Positions 10,681-22,679 are shown, counted from the first letter of the stretch. The stretch: DNA of 64,000 nucleotides from Thysanoteuthis rhombus (GCA_963457665.1 OY735225.1:2859586-2923585); one strand, 5' to 3'. The notes: generated from the letters alone by a model not told the origin. A program made the numbers and translations.

Positions 10681-11617
10681 TCTGACTTATTTTTGTATGA
10701 GTGACATTTGTGATGATATTGTTCGTTTTATTTTCTGAGAATTTTCTCTTAATCTGTTTTGTTTCTTATAATTAGTGTCTGTTTTTGTATTTAATAAGTG
10801 ATCCTGAAGGGGGTAACAAAGGGGCAAAAATCGTTCCATGGCTCAAAATTGAGTTGTGTTAAGTCTTTACTGATCAATTTATAATTATACAATAAACTTT
10901 TAATTACAAATCTTACTCTAGATCCTCCAGTAATGAATGCTCAATTTATAAACTTTGTGAGGTATTGAAGGGATGAGATAGTTTTTGTTCTTATTTTATT
11001 TCTCACAAAAATATTACAATTTAGTTAATCCATTAAAGTTCATGCGTTAGTATTTTTTACAAAGAATTTGCCACATGATACTGTGCGTTCCAAAAAAATG
11101 TGCAGAATGTAAATTTAGAAAAAGATTTTTGACTTCTCCTGCCTCAGTTGTATGGCCACACGAATGATTTGAAAAAGCTTGGTTTCTGCTGGAGAGGAAT
11201 CAGAGCCAGTTATTGAGGAGATACCAACCTGCGTTAGCTGGTTCGACTTGCATTCATCACATTCAATCACCACATGGAAAAAACAAACGACACATTCTCT
11301 GACCGTTTGTAATGTTAGGTCCGAAGGCAGAAAAGTTACTCACTTTCAATTGTTTGTTGACAAGCATGAACTAAACCTTTTCAAAATCCTTTCTGTGGTC
11401 ACAAAACTGAAGTGTAAGAACTCAAATTTTGTGGGAAAGTTTTAGCTCTCTTGTAGTTTCTGCAGTTAAAATTTCAGTTTGAAATCTCGATGCAATTGAA
11501 ATTTATTCTAAGTTTTCATTGTTTTCAAATTTTTTTGTCTGTCGTGGTGGGGCCTGGATCAAAACTAGTCAAGAACCACCATTTTAAATCGTAAATGATC
11601 CTTAACCTCATACCCAG
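10681..11617. other. Remainder of last CCDC43 intron
   Basis: Contains an 88-codon frame at 11179-11445 of fairly balanced composition that I could not match to anything; no splice signals argue for it being a CCDC43 exon. Confidence 0.4.
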
Positions 11618-11808
11618 TCAGTCTGGTGCATAATGTGAACAAGGAGAATGTGTCAAAACGGGAAAAAGAAATGAGGGACAAGATGAAACAGGATAATGAG
11701 AGGAAGAAGGAGAAAGACAAACAGGATCGGGAAATGCAAAAGAGCAAGAAGCAAGATCGCAAGGATACGGAAAAGAAACGCACTCAGAAAGGAGAACGCA
11801 GAAGATAG
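11618..11808 (+). CDS. CCDC43: CCDC43 terminal coding exon
   Basis: Acceptor cctcatacccag at 11606-11617. After two bases completing the split codon it reads SLVHNVNKENVSKREKEMR, then a long Lys/Arg/Glu/Asp-rich helix (KMKQDNERKKEKDKQDREMQ) and ends EKKRTQKGERRR with TAG at 11806-11808. The KKRTQ.GER.R ending and the charged coiled coil are characteristic of the CCDC43 C-terminus. An alternative acceptor 4 bp downstream (tcag, exon from 11622) does not fit the phase of either upstream donor, so 11618 is preferred. Confidence 0.87.
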
Positions 11809-12245
11809 CATCACTTCTGCCAAGGAGACTTTGAATTTTTTTCAATCCCCCCTCCCCTTTTGTTTTTTTTTCTCCCGTCCCCTTAAATTTCAATTGAAAG
11901 GTCCTTGTGTCATGCTACTCCATATTTGCCCCGGCCTGACCCCCCTGCTAGCCTCTCCCTCCTCTTCCTCCACAGCTGCTGCTGCTGCTCTTTTGTACAT
12001 AGACAGGTGAAGAATTTGGAGTGTGTTTTCCTTTCATCAATTACTCCTGCATCGAATATGGAAGCCAGGCTTCGGCTTCTGCCAACATTTGAAGCTATAT
12101 TGCTTTTAAATAAATGTAGAAATTTTGCTTTGTCAGATTTTGCCTCAATTCCTTGTTCTATGTGATAGGTGCAAAAATAATTGTGTTTTTTCTTATTTTG
12201 AACTTGGTTGCTTATTTTGGAATAAACTATCATTTGATTATGTTC
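11809..12245 (+). other. CCDC43 3' UTR with two AATAAA signals
   Basis: Non-coding sequence after the CCDC43 stop. It holds a CT-rich tract (11845-11990) and a short GCT run near 11975. AATAAA hexamers occur at 12109-12114 and 12221-12226; either could direct polyadenylation, and the second is followed by T-rich sequence. The ORFs that cross this stretch in both directions look like chance frames in low-complexity sequence. The transcript end is inferred, not observed. Confidence 0.55.
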
Positions 12246-12344
12246 CGGAAAAGCACCATTTTATAGTCTGAATTTTGCTCTATTTATTTGATCTGAATGT
12301 TTTCTTCTCGTTATTCATTTTGGTTTATTTGAGGCTGTCAAATC

Positions 12345-12870
12345 AAAGATGGAGATGGGCAAAAACTGCTTGCAATATCTACTGAATATTTGGCCAGGGG
12401 ACTGTCAACGAACATACCGCTCTACATTGGTTCCAAAAATTTCAAAACAGTTGAGAGCCTTGAAGATATGGACATCCCTCTGTGATTGACGACATTCAAT
12501 TGAGGGCCATTATTGAGGCAGACCCAGCAAAACAACTGGTTGCAGAGGAACTAAACATTGATCATCAGTTTACTATTTTTACCAAATTGAAAGAGCAAAA
12601 AAGCTGAAATGAAAAGCAAAAAAAGAAAAAGCTTTCATGACCCTGCAGAAATTAAATGGAACATCTTGGCTGCAAAACTCTTCCTCACCTAGTTTGCTCA
12701 CGGGACCTCTCCACCGTTCACAGCTTTTTCAAGTATTTCAAGCACTTCCTGCAAGGGAAGGTCTTCCAGCAGCAGCCCAAAACGTCCCCAAAGAATTAAT
12801 TGATTCCAGGATCCCAGAATTCTATGCTTCCAGAATAAATGGACTAGTTTCTAGTTGGTGAAAATCCTGA
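12345..12870 (+). mobile_element. Mariner transposase pseudogene, internally deleted
   Basis: Just downstream of CCDC43. Shifting + frames give the mariner N-terminal HTH region (GTVNERT.R.WFQKFQ, GHPSVIDDIQLRAIIEADPA, KQLVAEELNIDHQFTIFTKL). It then jumps to the C-terminus (STVHSFFKYFKHFLQGKVFQ, SRIPEFYASRINGLVSSW), without the central catalytic domain. Stops and frameshifts abound. The ORF at 12637-12861 is part of this fossil, not a gene. Confidence 0.7.
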
Positions 12871-13381
12871 AGGTTTTAATTCGATTATCAATCTTTTATT
12901 CTGAACTGACTGCTTCAAAGTTGATGGTGAAAAACCACTATTATTTTTGCACCAATTTATAACAGGTGTTTTGATCATTGTATTTTGTTTAATCAGACTG
13001 CAGATAAACCTTGATGATCTTAACAAGATTTCAAAGTCCAATAATTCACTCCCCTTTTTCTTTTTTTTTTTTTTTTCTTTTCATGATTGGATCGGTTATC
13101 CAAACAAAATATTCCCTGCCACCTCATTGGGATAACTGGGGGTTTCTCTGTATTTTCCCTCCCTTTTTTGTTCATTTTTTTTGCAATGTTCCGGCTGTGT
13201 CCTCTCCGCCCTTTGATGTCATTTCATCATTCCAGGACAAATGGAACATGATGAAGGTCAGATGGTAATCGACCACACTTTGTGAAAGAATGAACAACAA
13301 GGATGAAAAAAAGTATCTGACTAAACCTTGTACAATGTGTTTTTCAGACTATTGAACTCCTTCATGTTGTTCATGTTGATA

Positions 13382-13425
13382 ACCCGATAGTTCAGCCAAT
13401 CCATTCTATGGCCTTCTCCAGGTGT
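13382..13425 (-). repeat. R9 core fragment
   Basis: - strand: acctggagaaggccatagaa then tggattggctgaactatcgg; the R9 core without most of its body. Confidence 0.5.
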
Positions 13426-13909
13426 GCAGGTTCTCTAAATGTGATGTAATGGTGGTAATTATAGACTGGGAACGCTCACAGAAACCAAGAAAAATCAGAC
13501 AGACAGTATTGCTCGATGTGTTGACTTTGGTACATGTCATACTAGTGCAGAGTTCAACTCTATGAGGATTTTCACCACTCCAACATTAAAAGCATCATTA
13601 CCATTGAAAAAAAAAATTGTTTTCTACTAACATGTTCGGATTGTGCATCTGAAGAGGGCTGTAGAATGGATGATCTTTGACTCAAAACTACAGTCTTTAA
13701 ACTACATAAAATGCTTATTCTAACTTTCAGATTTTCTTTTATAGGCTTATAAAAGTATTCATTCACTAAATCCAAGGAAAGAATTTGTCTTGTTTCATTT
13801 ACACTGTTCATATTTAAGATTCATAACTGCTGATAATCTCTTTAATTTTTTTTTTTTTTTTTTTGCTTATGTTTTTTACAGATTTTTTTCTCAATGTGTA
13901 TTCCTACAT

Positions 13910-14400
13910 TGGTGGTTCTCAAACTACGTATGACGGACACACTAAAAATTATATTTGACTCGCGTGACACACCAACTCTTCATTTGATCAAAACCTGAAT
14001 ATTCACTGTGTTAGATTGTAATGTTTCTTATTTTTCAAATTATTTTCATTATTTTAAGAGCTACACTGTTTGACTTGTATATTATTTCAAAGCTTGAACA
14101 ATCTATGAATCATAATGCAGTGTATTTGAGCCTCAAAACAAGAAAAAACTGAGCATTGTAGCTCTAAAAGTAACAACTTTCTAAAAATGGTACATTGGGC
14201 ACTTATGCACACACCAACACGCATTCATATATATTAAATTCCTTTGGAAATGATATATAAAATTATATTGCTGTATTAGAAAGAAAGTGACATAATACCT
14301 GTATTGGCACATTCAAAACTCAAAACGTGTTTGGATTTTTTGAGAAAATTCATGTAGTACACTCGGAAGATAGTTGCATGGTACAGTTTGAGAACCACTG
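13910..14400. mobile_element. hAT-type non-autonomous element
   Basis: The ends are inverted copies of the motif (ca)gTGGTTCTCAAACT (left 13910-13925; right 14385-14400), flanked by an 8-bp target duplication tcctacat (13902-13909) and tcctatat (14401-14408) with one mismatch. Length 491 bp with no transposase. The CAGNGGTTCTCAAAC end and 8-bp duplication are typical of the hAT superfamily. Confidence 0.8.
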
Positions 14401-14408
14401 TCCTATAT

Positions 14409-16170
14409 AGATGATTTTTGTTACATGTAGATTCTCTGATGAAAGCATCAAGTTTCAACCTTGTATTAACAGAGGTTCAATTAGTTAGTATCTATAGTTT
14501 GTATCATAATCTCATGTATTAGATGCAAATGTTGCAGAAGGGTTTAAAATATTTATGTCTCCTTAATTGAACAACAGTAGCCATCAAAGATGGCAAAGGA
14601 TTCTATCCTTTTTTTGTGTTAGTGTTTTTTCCAGCACTCCTGACCATACTGTTTTGTCTATCAACTAGAAAATTAGTATCAGTACTCCACTAAACCCCTT
14701 CTGGGAATATTTTTTGGAAAAAAGGCTTTTTTGACCTTAACTTGGTGCCTTTAATAATAACATCTAGATTCTCCAGAATCTACAAGTTCAGGTTTTTATA
14801 CTCCATTTTAGATGTTTTTCACTGGAAAACGCCAGTGATGTCATAAGAAGAATTTATCCTAGCCATATTTATTCTTTGATATTTTTTTCTCAAATTGGTT
14901 TTCATAAATGAAATAAATTAATTAAATTTCCTGTTTAGAGAAAATTATGATTGTATTAGACTCCTGTGATTTTTGTACCACCTTGTGTTATAAGTATAAA
15001 ATTTTCTCTCTGATACTTAAGGGACCAGACCTTTTTTAGAATTTTTCAGATTTCGGAATAGTTGTACAGGCACCATATATAGGGTAGACAATGTCTTAGC
15101 AGTGAACCTTGTAAATATTCACACTGTGAAGTAAATAAAAATTATAAATACTACAGTTTATTTGTACAAATAGTGAATGAAATGAGATAAAGATAAACCA
15201 TGAAATTACCGGCATATTATTTAATTTCAAGTCCTTAGAGAAAATATTTGATTACTTTTTATTTTCATGAAAAAATGATATAATTAAAATATATGAAAGC
15301 TGCAATACAGTCTCTAGAGAGCTGATGCCTGAACCCTAAGAGACTTGAGAATAGTCCTGATTTGCACAGGAAAAGTATTGCTCTTGGGAATTGGGCCAAT
15401 TAATGATTGGGATATAAGAGCAAAACCTCAGAAGAATTACCAGACAAAAAAAATCAATCCAAAGATAGATTCCACCAGGGGATAGGGTGGCCAGACGTTT
15501 GGCTTTGAGCCTGACAGACTGGCTTTGATGTACTTGATCCTCCGTCCGGTATGAGGGTCACACTGGACGTTAATTTATCCTCCTTTTTGGGATCAGACTA
15601 GAAAACTTATTCCAATTACTTCAGACATAATTGAAACAGTGGGAAGTGAAAGCCAACTGCATATAACAAAAATACACTAATGGTTGTGAACTGTTAATAC
15701 ATTTTTTTTATTACATTTTGTTGCCATTGTCAATATTGTTGAGCTGAAGTGTAGAGTCACATCAACAATTCAATTCTCAACAAGTCTCAATTCAGATTTG
15801 TCAACCAATCATAAGGGGATCTTACTACACGTGTGAATAGACACTCCTGTAGAGTTACTTGGTCAACAGTGATCTTGGGTACTGTGTGACCATCACTTTC
15901 TCAGTGACTGAGCAAAAAATTTCTTCATATCTCAGATTTTACTCCCAAAAACTTCTGTTTTTTTCCCCAGAATCTAAAAATCACCATGAGCAAGATTAAG
16001 GAGAATGTTGAAGCTGCTCATAGCAATCCTGAAAGAAAAAGAAGAAAAAAGGGAAGAGATACTAGGATAAGTGTGTGAGGTCCCCAAGGGAATATCTTTG
16101 AAGGGGACTGAAGTACCATTGCCTCAAATAGTTAATATTAGCAAAAACAAATAGCCTGACTGGATACTTT
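14409..16170. other. Intergenic, no gene
   Basis: AT-rich. A GC-richer patch at 15478-15600 (agggtggccagacgtttggc) resembles a transposon end but has no partner that I can see. Confidence 0.45.
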
Positions 16171-16194
16171 CCAGACGGACCTTGTATACTCGTA

Positions 16195-16540
16195 CCTTTC
16201 CATTTGCAGTTTTGATAATTTGCGTCTTGAATGATTTAATGGGAATCTTTTGAGGAGTTTTGCGGCATACCACGAAGATTCACATCATAGAAAATACATT
16301 GTACAATATGAAAAAAACGTAAAAAGTTTAGGAAATCATAAATACATATATTTCTATAATATAGCAACTACCACAGACCTTTGACAAAAAGTGATGTGTC
16401 GATAAGAATGTCTAAAACTTGTAATCCATTAAGTTTATCATAATAATCTTCGTGTTATTAAGAAAGACTGATTGCAGAAAATTATCAACTAAAAATTATT
16501 TATGTAAAAATAAAACCCTTAAATAATTGTGGTTGAAAAC
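16195..16540 (+). repeat. R8 repeat, copy 1
   Basis: tttgataatttgcgtcttga-atgatttaatgggaatcttt, gtaaaaagtttaggaaatca, caactaccacagacctttga, attgcagaaaattatcaact-aaaaattatttatgtaaaaa. Matches 49150-49495. Confidence 0.6.
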
Positions 16541-17112
16541 TTGTTTACATTACATTTGCAAACCAGTTAATCGAACAGGCATTAAATCTTTTTTCCCCCA
16601 ATTCATTTATGAAACTTATGGTTTTCGTGAATTAAATGTATTTTTTTTTCACTACATTGCTTTGCAGAATCCATTTGTTCATCTATACAATTCAGGAATT
16701 GTGTAGTGTTCATTTTTCAAAAGGCTTATGGGAGAAGATTTATGGTTTTGGCAGACCAAAAGGGTTGGATGGAAGGGGTCAGCAAAAATTATTTGTGGAT
16801 TTAGTGCATTCATGCCCCAGTGAATATCAAGGGGTAACTGTATAATAGTGACGTAACATTTGATCTAAAAAATTCAGACAAAAATTGTATAGCACATTTT
16901 ATTGATGAGAAAAATTGGAGTATTACAGTTTTTCTTTTCTTTGAAATAAATAAGATTTTTTAGGATAAAAATAAAACCAGAGAAAACAAAATGTATCTCA
17001 AAAGAAAACAGGAAAACAAAAACAAAAAAAAATGAAAAGACGAGTTTCTTTAGATCAGTCACGCCAGTCAAACACTCAGTTTTTTGCTCTTGAAATCTTC
17101 AGCTTTTTGTAC

Positions 17113-17508
17113 TACTGTATTCTGTAGCATATAAGACTCACTCTGTTAGGATATTAGTAATAAACCATTTTGTATTCGTTCTTGAATTCCCTGGATCATT
17201 AACCAAAGATGATGGAAATTTCTATCATTGCCATTTTATGGCTAACTCGATAAAATTTCCGTTTTCTTGTGAATGATGGCAACTCGATCCTATCTGCGAA
17301 TCAGGACTCTCATCTTGCAATAGACAAGAACTTTTATCTTTCAATGAAAAACTATTACATTTGCCACCTTCCACGTTTAAAGGGTGGTATGTTGATCCCA
17401 AGCATGACCCCAAGTCTGACCTTCACTGTTTAGGATACAGGGTGATTTTGAGTGTCAGATTGTGAAAAAAAAAAGGGGGTGGTGTCTTATATGCTGCAAA
17501 ATATGGTC
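17113..17508. mobile_element. TA-flanked MITE, same end family
   Basis: The left end tactgtattctgtagcatat-aagac and the right end (reversed) gaccatattttgcagcatat-aagac are inverted repeats about 25 bp long. Length 396 bp, no coding sequence. Confidence 0.65.
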
Positions 17509-17869
17509 ATTTCTTTCAATCATTTCTGATGTTTGTTCTTTCTCCTCAGTGCACTCAATCAAGCCAACAGCTTTATACTCAGTTCCTGTTTTGAGTTTAG
17601 TTCTCAAGCAATCAGGTACCTTAGGCACTTGAGTACCTGACGAGAAATCAAGTACCTGGGTACCTGTACCAACAAGCCTACATACCTAAGCAGTTGTGTA
17701 CCAAATGAAAAAAAAAAAAATAAAACAAAAATGAAGCAACACTTCCAATGAGGATATATAGAAAGATGAGGTAATCGAAATGTGACAGGTCTTGGGTCCC
17801 CAGCAGCAAATGGGAGAATGGTGGTTGCCATGGTAACTGAAAGCAGAAATATGTACACAAAAATCACAT

Positions 17870-18215
17870 GCACACACACATACGCACACAGAGTATTCCT
17901 CACTTTCAATTTCCATATACTTCAGTTTCAACACATCCATACATATAAATACTGGTATTCTTCATTTATCCAACCATCACTGGACACTCAAAGATTTTTT
18001 TTTAGACAATTGAACTAAATCTTGTTTCTTTGTAGTTCCCACAATGTTTTGGCCAATCCATTCTATGGCCTTCTCCAGGTGTTCTATCTGCAGTAAAAAA
18101 CAGAATTTTTGTCTTTAACACTTGGAACATAAGGTTGCAGATGTTTTTTAGCTCCATTTTTTAATATTCTTTTAAACTAAGACTCCCATAGTTGTCCATG
18201 CTGGCACTACCACAA
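17870..18215. repeat. R9 repeat, copy 1 (contains a hammerhead-like core)
   Basis: gtattcctcactttcaattt-ccatatacttcagtttcaac, tcactggacactcaaag, ttcccacaatgttttggcca, tgcagatgttttttagctcc, gcactacc. Matches 45785-46135 block by block. On the - strand 18081-18038 carries the CTGGAGA...AAAAC core discussed in findings. Confidence 0.65.
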
Positions 18216-19404
18216 ACAGAGGGTCCCTCTCTTTACATACGGATAGTACTTTTAAAGAAGGCTTTAAAATGGATTGGTTGAGACGCGAAAACAAGAAAAA
18301 TGAGTCCAATTGGCCCCCAAAAAACTATTTGAATGTAAAGGACTTCTCAAAATTATTGACAATATCACTGGACATATTTCATAAATGCAGATAAGCTTAA
18401 TGTGTTTTTTGTATAAATGAAACCTTGTGGAATCAAGAAATGACATCATTGTATGTGGTTTGTGGTTTGCAAACTTACGTATCAAAGGGAGATAACATGA
18501 CCGTTTCAAATATATTTCATAACTAAGTATATAAACTAATTCTAAGTAGTTTTAGTGATTGGTCAATGGATTTTTATTAGTTACTAATTAATCTGAAGAA
18601 AGTTGCCCCTGTGTGCTAGTGTGAGGGGCTTCAAAATTTAACCGTGGCCTATAATGCCTGTTAATATTTATGGCCATCCTTAGGATATGACGCAACTACC
18701 CCAGGTGCTGTCTCTGCTCTGGGTAGAGAGAGCCCTTGCCATATCACAAAAACAAACCACATGCAATGATTAAACACCTTGTCTAAAATAATTCAGACAA
18801 AAAAAAAAAAAAAAATGACATATTTGTCAATCAAATCTGAACATGATTTTAATCCTTTGTGGAAATTAACGAAAAGCTGTGTTCAAGAGGATTTCATAAA
18901 TTATAATGATCATCTTGGAAATGATCATTCATTAGATTGTTTTTTTTTTTCCATTCTGGTTCAGTCCTTAAGTTTCTATCAATACAAGCAAAAAATTTAC
19001 ATTTAAATTCTTACAAAAGTCTCAAGTTTGTAAATTCAAAAGTCATTTTTTAAAGTATTCTTTACAATGTACAAAAGCCAAAATAAAGTTTATCAAATAA
19101 TAATGTACAATTCAGCTTAATTCTAACCCCGAGTCAATGAAAATTGCAAATTAGATACAAATCCATAATTGAATGAGATCAAAGAAATATCAATTCATGG
19201 AGGCTGCAAAATGGCTGATGAAAAACTTATCAAATTAGAGGCTGTTGACAAAATAATGAATCATGGTAGCAGTCCACTATATCATTAGAAATCAATTTTC
19301 TTCTTCGATCTTTCTGTGAAAAATAAAAAACCTGCAATACATGTAGAAAATATAAATTATAAAGGGAATTATCAAAACCATGAATATGAAAGGGGAAAAC
19401 GCAA
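18216..19404. other. Intergenic, no gene
   Basis: AT-rich with an A run at 18799-18814; nothing recognised. Confidence 0.45.
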
Positions 19405-19730
19405 TACAGAATTTAGGTTGTGAAAGCTATATAGCAGGAAGTGCAAATTAGGTAAAAAAAGCAATATAGAAAAAGGGGAAAAATGTTATTGTCAGTAGGC
19501 ATAATCCAAACTGGTGTAAAAACAGATTGAAAACTGAAAGATAAAAGTTAGGTAAGGAAAGCTAAATAGCTGGAGTAGAAAATTAGGTTAAGAAAGCTAA
19601 ATGGTGGAAAGAAAGAAATTATTGTCAGTTGGCATAAATCAAACTGGTATAAAAACTGAAAAACAGAATTTAGGTAACAAAGCTGGAGGAGAAAATTACA
19701 TAAGAAAGCTATATAGTAGAAGGGGGTAAA
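19405..19730. repeat. Degenerate tandem repeat, about 2.5 copies of 145 bp
   Basis: The blocks gaatttaggtt-gaaagctatatagc, attgtcagtaggcataatcc-aaactggtgtaaaaac and gaaagctaaatagctggagt recur with similar spacing (attgtcagttggcataaatc-aaactggtataaaaac near 19625). Confidence 0.6.
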
Positions 19731-19926
19731 AATTGATTTCAGGATATATAGTGAACCACTAACTCGATTTACAATAAGCATCATCAGAATATGATGCTGT
19801 TTACAAAAACAAAAAAGAAAAACTGAATTCATGAGGGAGTGATCAAGATGATAAAGTTGTTCAATAAATGATAGCTAAAATTTGCAAACTTTCCGATTGA
19901 AAACTATTTCTGAAATTCAGGAGATG

Positions 19927-19950
19927 CGCACACACACACACACACACACA
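19927..19950. repeat. (CA)n microsatellite
   Basis: About 12 CA units preceded by gatgcg. Confidence 0.95.
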
Positions 19951-20029
19951 ATTGTATCTATCAAAATTTACCCAGGTTATTTTCCTGAATAAAAACAGAA
20001 AGGAGTTTATTTAATAATTATGTTAAACT

Positions 20030-20300
20030 ACTATAAATTTTTGACTAGTATTTCCTTCCACTGTAAATTTTTCAAAATCCTTTTTATCACAACTTTACTC
20101 GGACCACCAGTCTATGGCAGTGGGTAAATGGCAATGATCAGAAATAATCATTAAAGAAAAAGCTCTATAATTATTTCTTTTTATTTCCATTGTTTAGTCA
20201 CTGTTGTAGACTGACAGTCTGAGTAAAAGTGTGATAAAAAAAACAACTCATAAAAATTCAAGATGGAAGAAAATACTAGTCAAAAATTGATTGGTTAACA
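20030..20300. repeat. Inverted pair of SINE core segments (foldback)
   Basis: The left arm (tttttgactagtatttcctt ... tttttatcacaactttactc, 20040-20149) is inverted against the right arm (20168-20292: gagtaaaagtgtgataaaaa ... aaaatactagtcaaaaattg), separated by about 20 bp. The arms contain the SINE core word gtgataaaaa..caa....aatt seen at 29840 and 39390, so this is probably two SINEs inserted head to head. Confidence 0.65.
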
Positions 20301-20699
20301 ATGTTTCATCTAATAAAAAATGAATCTGATTATTTTTAATTCAGTATAAAATTTTCTCAGGAAAGATTTGAAGTGGGAGAGATGTTAATTTGCTCCCTGT
20401 TAATTCAGCAGCTGTAAATTATTTTTCTTGAGATGGAACAGTCATAAGTAGTGAATGCAATGTGCCTAAAAAGTCAATCAGCCTTTGAAATAGGAATAGG
20501 AATAGATCACAAAAATGGGAGCTCTCAGACAGGTTGGAACCCAGGCTTTTATTTTTATTAAATTGCATGGTTGATTGAAAAAAAATCTTTTTAAAAATCC
20601 CTAAAAACACATCAATATACTGTCATCATCGCTTAAACCTGAAGAAAATTCAAGTTTTCATTTTTTTTCTTAAAATATTTTTATTTGATGAAGCACTAT

Positions 20700-20818
20700 G
20701 AATCATTATTTTTATTCAATTTCATGACTACTTTTTGAAAAAAAAAAAAAAAAAAAAAGGCAACAAATAGTTATGATGGAGGTAAAAAGTAGTCATAAAA
20801 TTGAGAAAAAAATGTTTT
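20700..20818. repeat. Short foldback with poly-A in the loop
   Basis: ttattcaatttcatgactac-ttttt is inverted against aaaaagtagtcataaaattgag-aaaa, with a run of about 20 A in the loop. About 28-bp arms. Origin unknown. Confidence 0.5.
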
Positions 20819-21096
20819 TTTTTTCGTTATAATGAAAATACTTCCCATTAATTCAGCTCGAAAGCAGCATTAGACGATGTTCAGATAACAGAATTTGAAC
20901 AGTCATAATACTAAGTTCCAGATTCTAGTTCAAAAATTTTTAATCCATAATTAAAAGCTGAAAAAGACTATTTTGATGCTGGCTGAACATCTGTATATAT
21001 GTACGTGTTTATACACTTTGTATACATACATACTTATGTATTTATAAATAGCACTGTGGTGAATTTTTTTTAATAGATAATGAAGAAAACACGAAT

Positions 21097-21195
21097 CGGG
21101 TGAATAGATATTCACAGATATTTTGTAGGGTGTGAGCCCAAATCATCAGCAAGGTAGGCTCATCCCCTGCAAAATGTCCGTGAATAAATACCTAT
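21097..21195. repeat. Palindromic repeat with CTGATGA core
   Basis: The - strand from 21150 reads gctgatgatttgggctcaca-ccctacaaaatatctgtgaa; the adjoining + strand sequence ggctcatcccctgcaaaatg-tccgtgaataaatac is its inverted counterpart. Local hairpin of about 40-bp arms. Confidence 0.6.
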
Positions 21196-21829
21196 TTATC
21201 TATATTTTCCTCTTTGTTTATAGAAATTTTCACCATTTTGTTGGATATGACCATTCCATCCATTAATCACACAGCACTGTATATGAATATTTGTAAATAG
21301 CACTGTATATTTACAAATGTATATATTTGCACATAGCATTTGTGGTATATATATATTTACATATGGCATTGTTTATACACACCATATATAAATGTATATA
21401 TTATATGTAGAATTTGTATATATACATTTGTACATAGCAATTATGAGTAAATTTTTTTGTAAACATTCTCTTTCATATACATTCGAATACAGCCTCACAT
21501 GATTGATTCAGTACACATGTATTTTGTTATGTGAAATGCATATACCAACATAGATATATATATACACTTAGTTTTTTTTTTAATGATGAATTGCATAATA
21601 ATTTCTTGTACAAATTTTTCCTGCTTATTCAATTGAGTAAGGGAGGTTGAGAAGTACTAATCCCATAATAATTTTGTGCTAAAATAAAAAATTTTTTAAA
21701 AAATCACTCTGATGTATCAGTTGAATAAATATGCTAATTAAAAAAAATTACGGGCTGACACAAAACGAAGACATCTTATACATGTACATTTTATACATAG
21801 AAAACATACAACCGTGGACATTCGCTTGG

Positions 21830-22010
21830 GATAGTGGTGCAAATGGGGCTTTTGCCTCCCTCCAGATCCAACCTTTTCAGGGAGGGTTGGGAAGAGGTCA
21901 CTTTGAACAGTGAGAGCTTAGTCCCTTACTTGACAACCACCCACCCTATTCCCCGGTATATATCCTTCTGTCCCTAGGTGGAAAAGTAGCAGCAGACACC
22001 CATTCACACA
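21830..22010 (+). repeat. R3 repeat
   Basis: gagcttagtcccttacttga-caaccaccc, ccggtatatatccttctgtc, gtggaaaagtagcagcagac-acccat; shared with 34845-35130 and 42700-42900. Confidence 0.5.
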
Positions 22011-22679
22011 ACTGAGTTTATGTCCATAAAACCTGGAACACAGACACATCACTCATGCTCTTCCGTCTTTTATTATTATCTGCATAATCAAAATAAATGT
22101 TTGCTCTAAGAGAATCATTGATTGGTTGTATGTCATTAAAGTGTTCCAACAGAGCTAGACAAAAAAGCTCTATAGCAGTCCGCAATCAGTTAAAGGGTGG
22201 ACATTTGGTCAACATTTATTCATATAGAATGATTAATTTTAAAAACCAGAAAGAAATGTGAATGAAAATAAGAAAATCAAGCCTTACGTTTTCTTCCCAA
22301 AAGTTATCAATATCTAAATATCAGGAATTTGTTGTTTTTAGCTAATTGATTAAGAAAATAGTCTAGCATTGTGATTTTGCTCGATCAGTTCTCCCCCTCA
22401 TCTGCATTTATCCTTCTAATCTACTTATATAATGAACAGTGAGATTTTTTTTTTTTTCGGTTTCTCTGTCCGTAACAATGGACTCGTTCACTTAAAGGTA
22501 ACATTATAGTTGAGAAAAATATTGAAAACAATGGAATCTTCCTCCGGAACAAGTTCAGTTGTTTCTTTTCTAAAAAAAGAATCGTCTCATAAAAATTCAA
22601 AAATATCCGTGAATTATTTCATGGGGATCAACTAATTATTATATATTACCAGCATATCTATGCAGTCAAAAATGACGGC

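Noticed and set aside
12637-12861. 74-codon ORF as a gene
   Set aside because: It is a frame-shifted part of a decayed mariner transposase.
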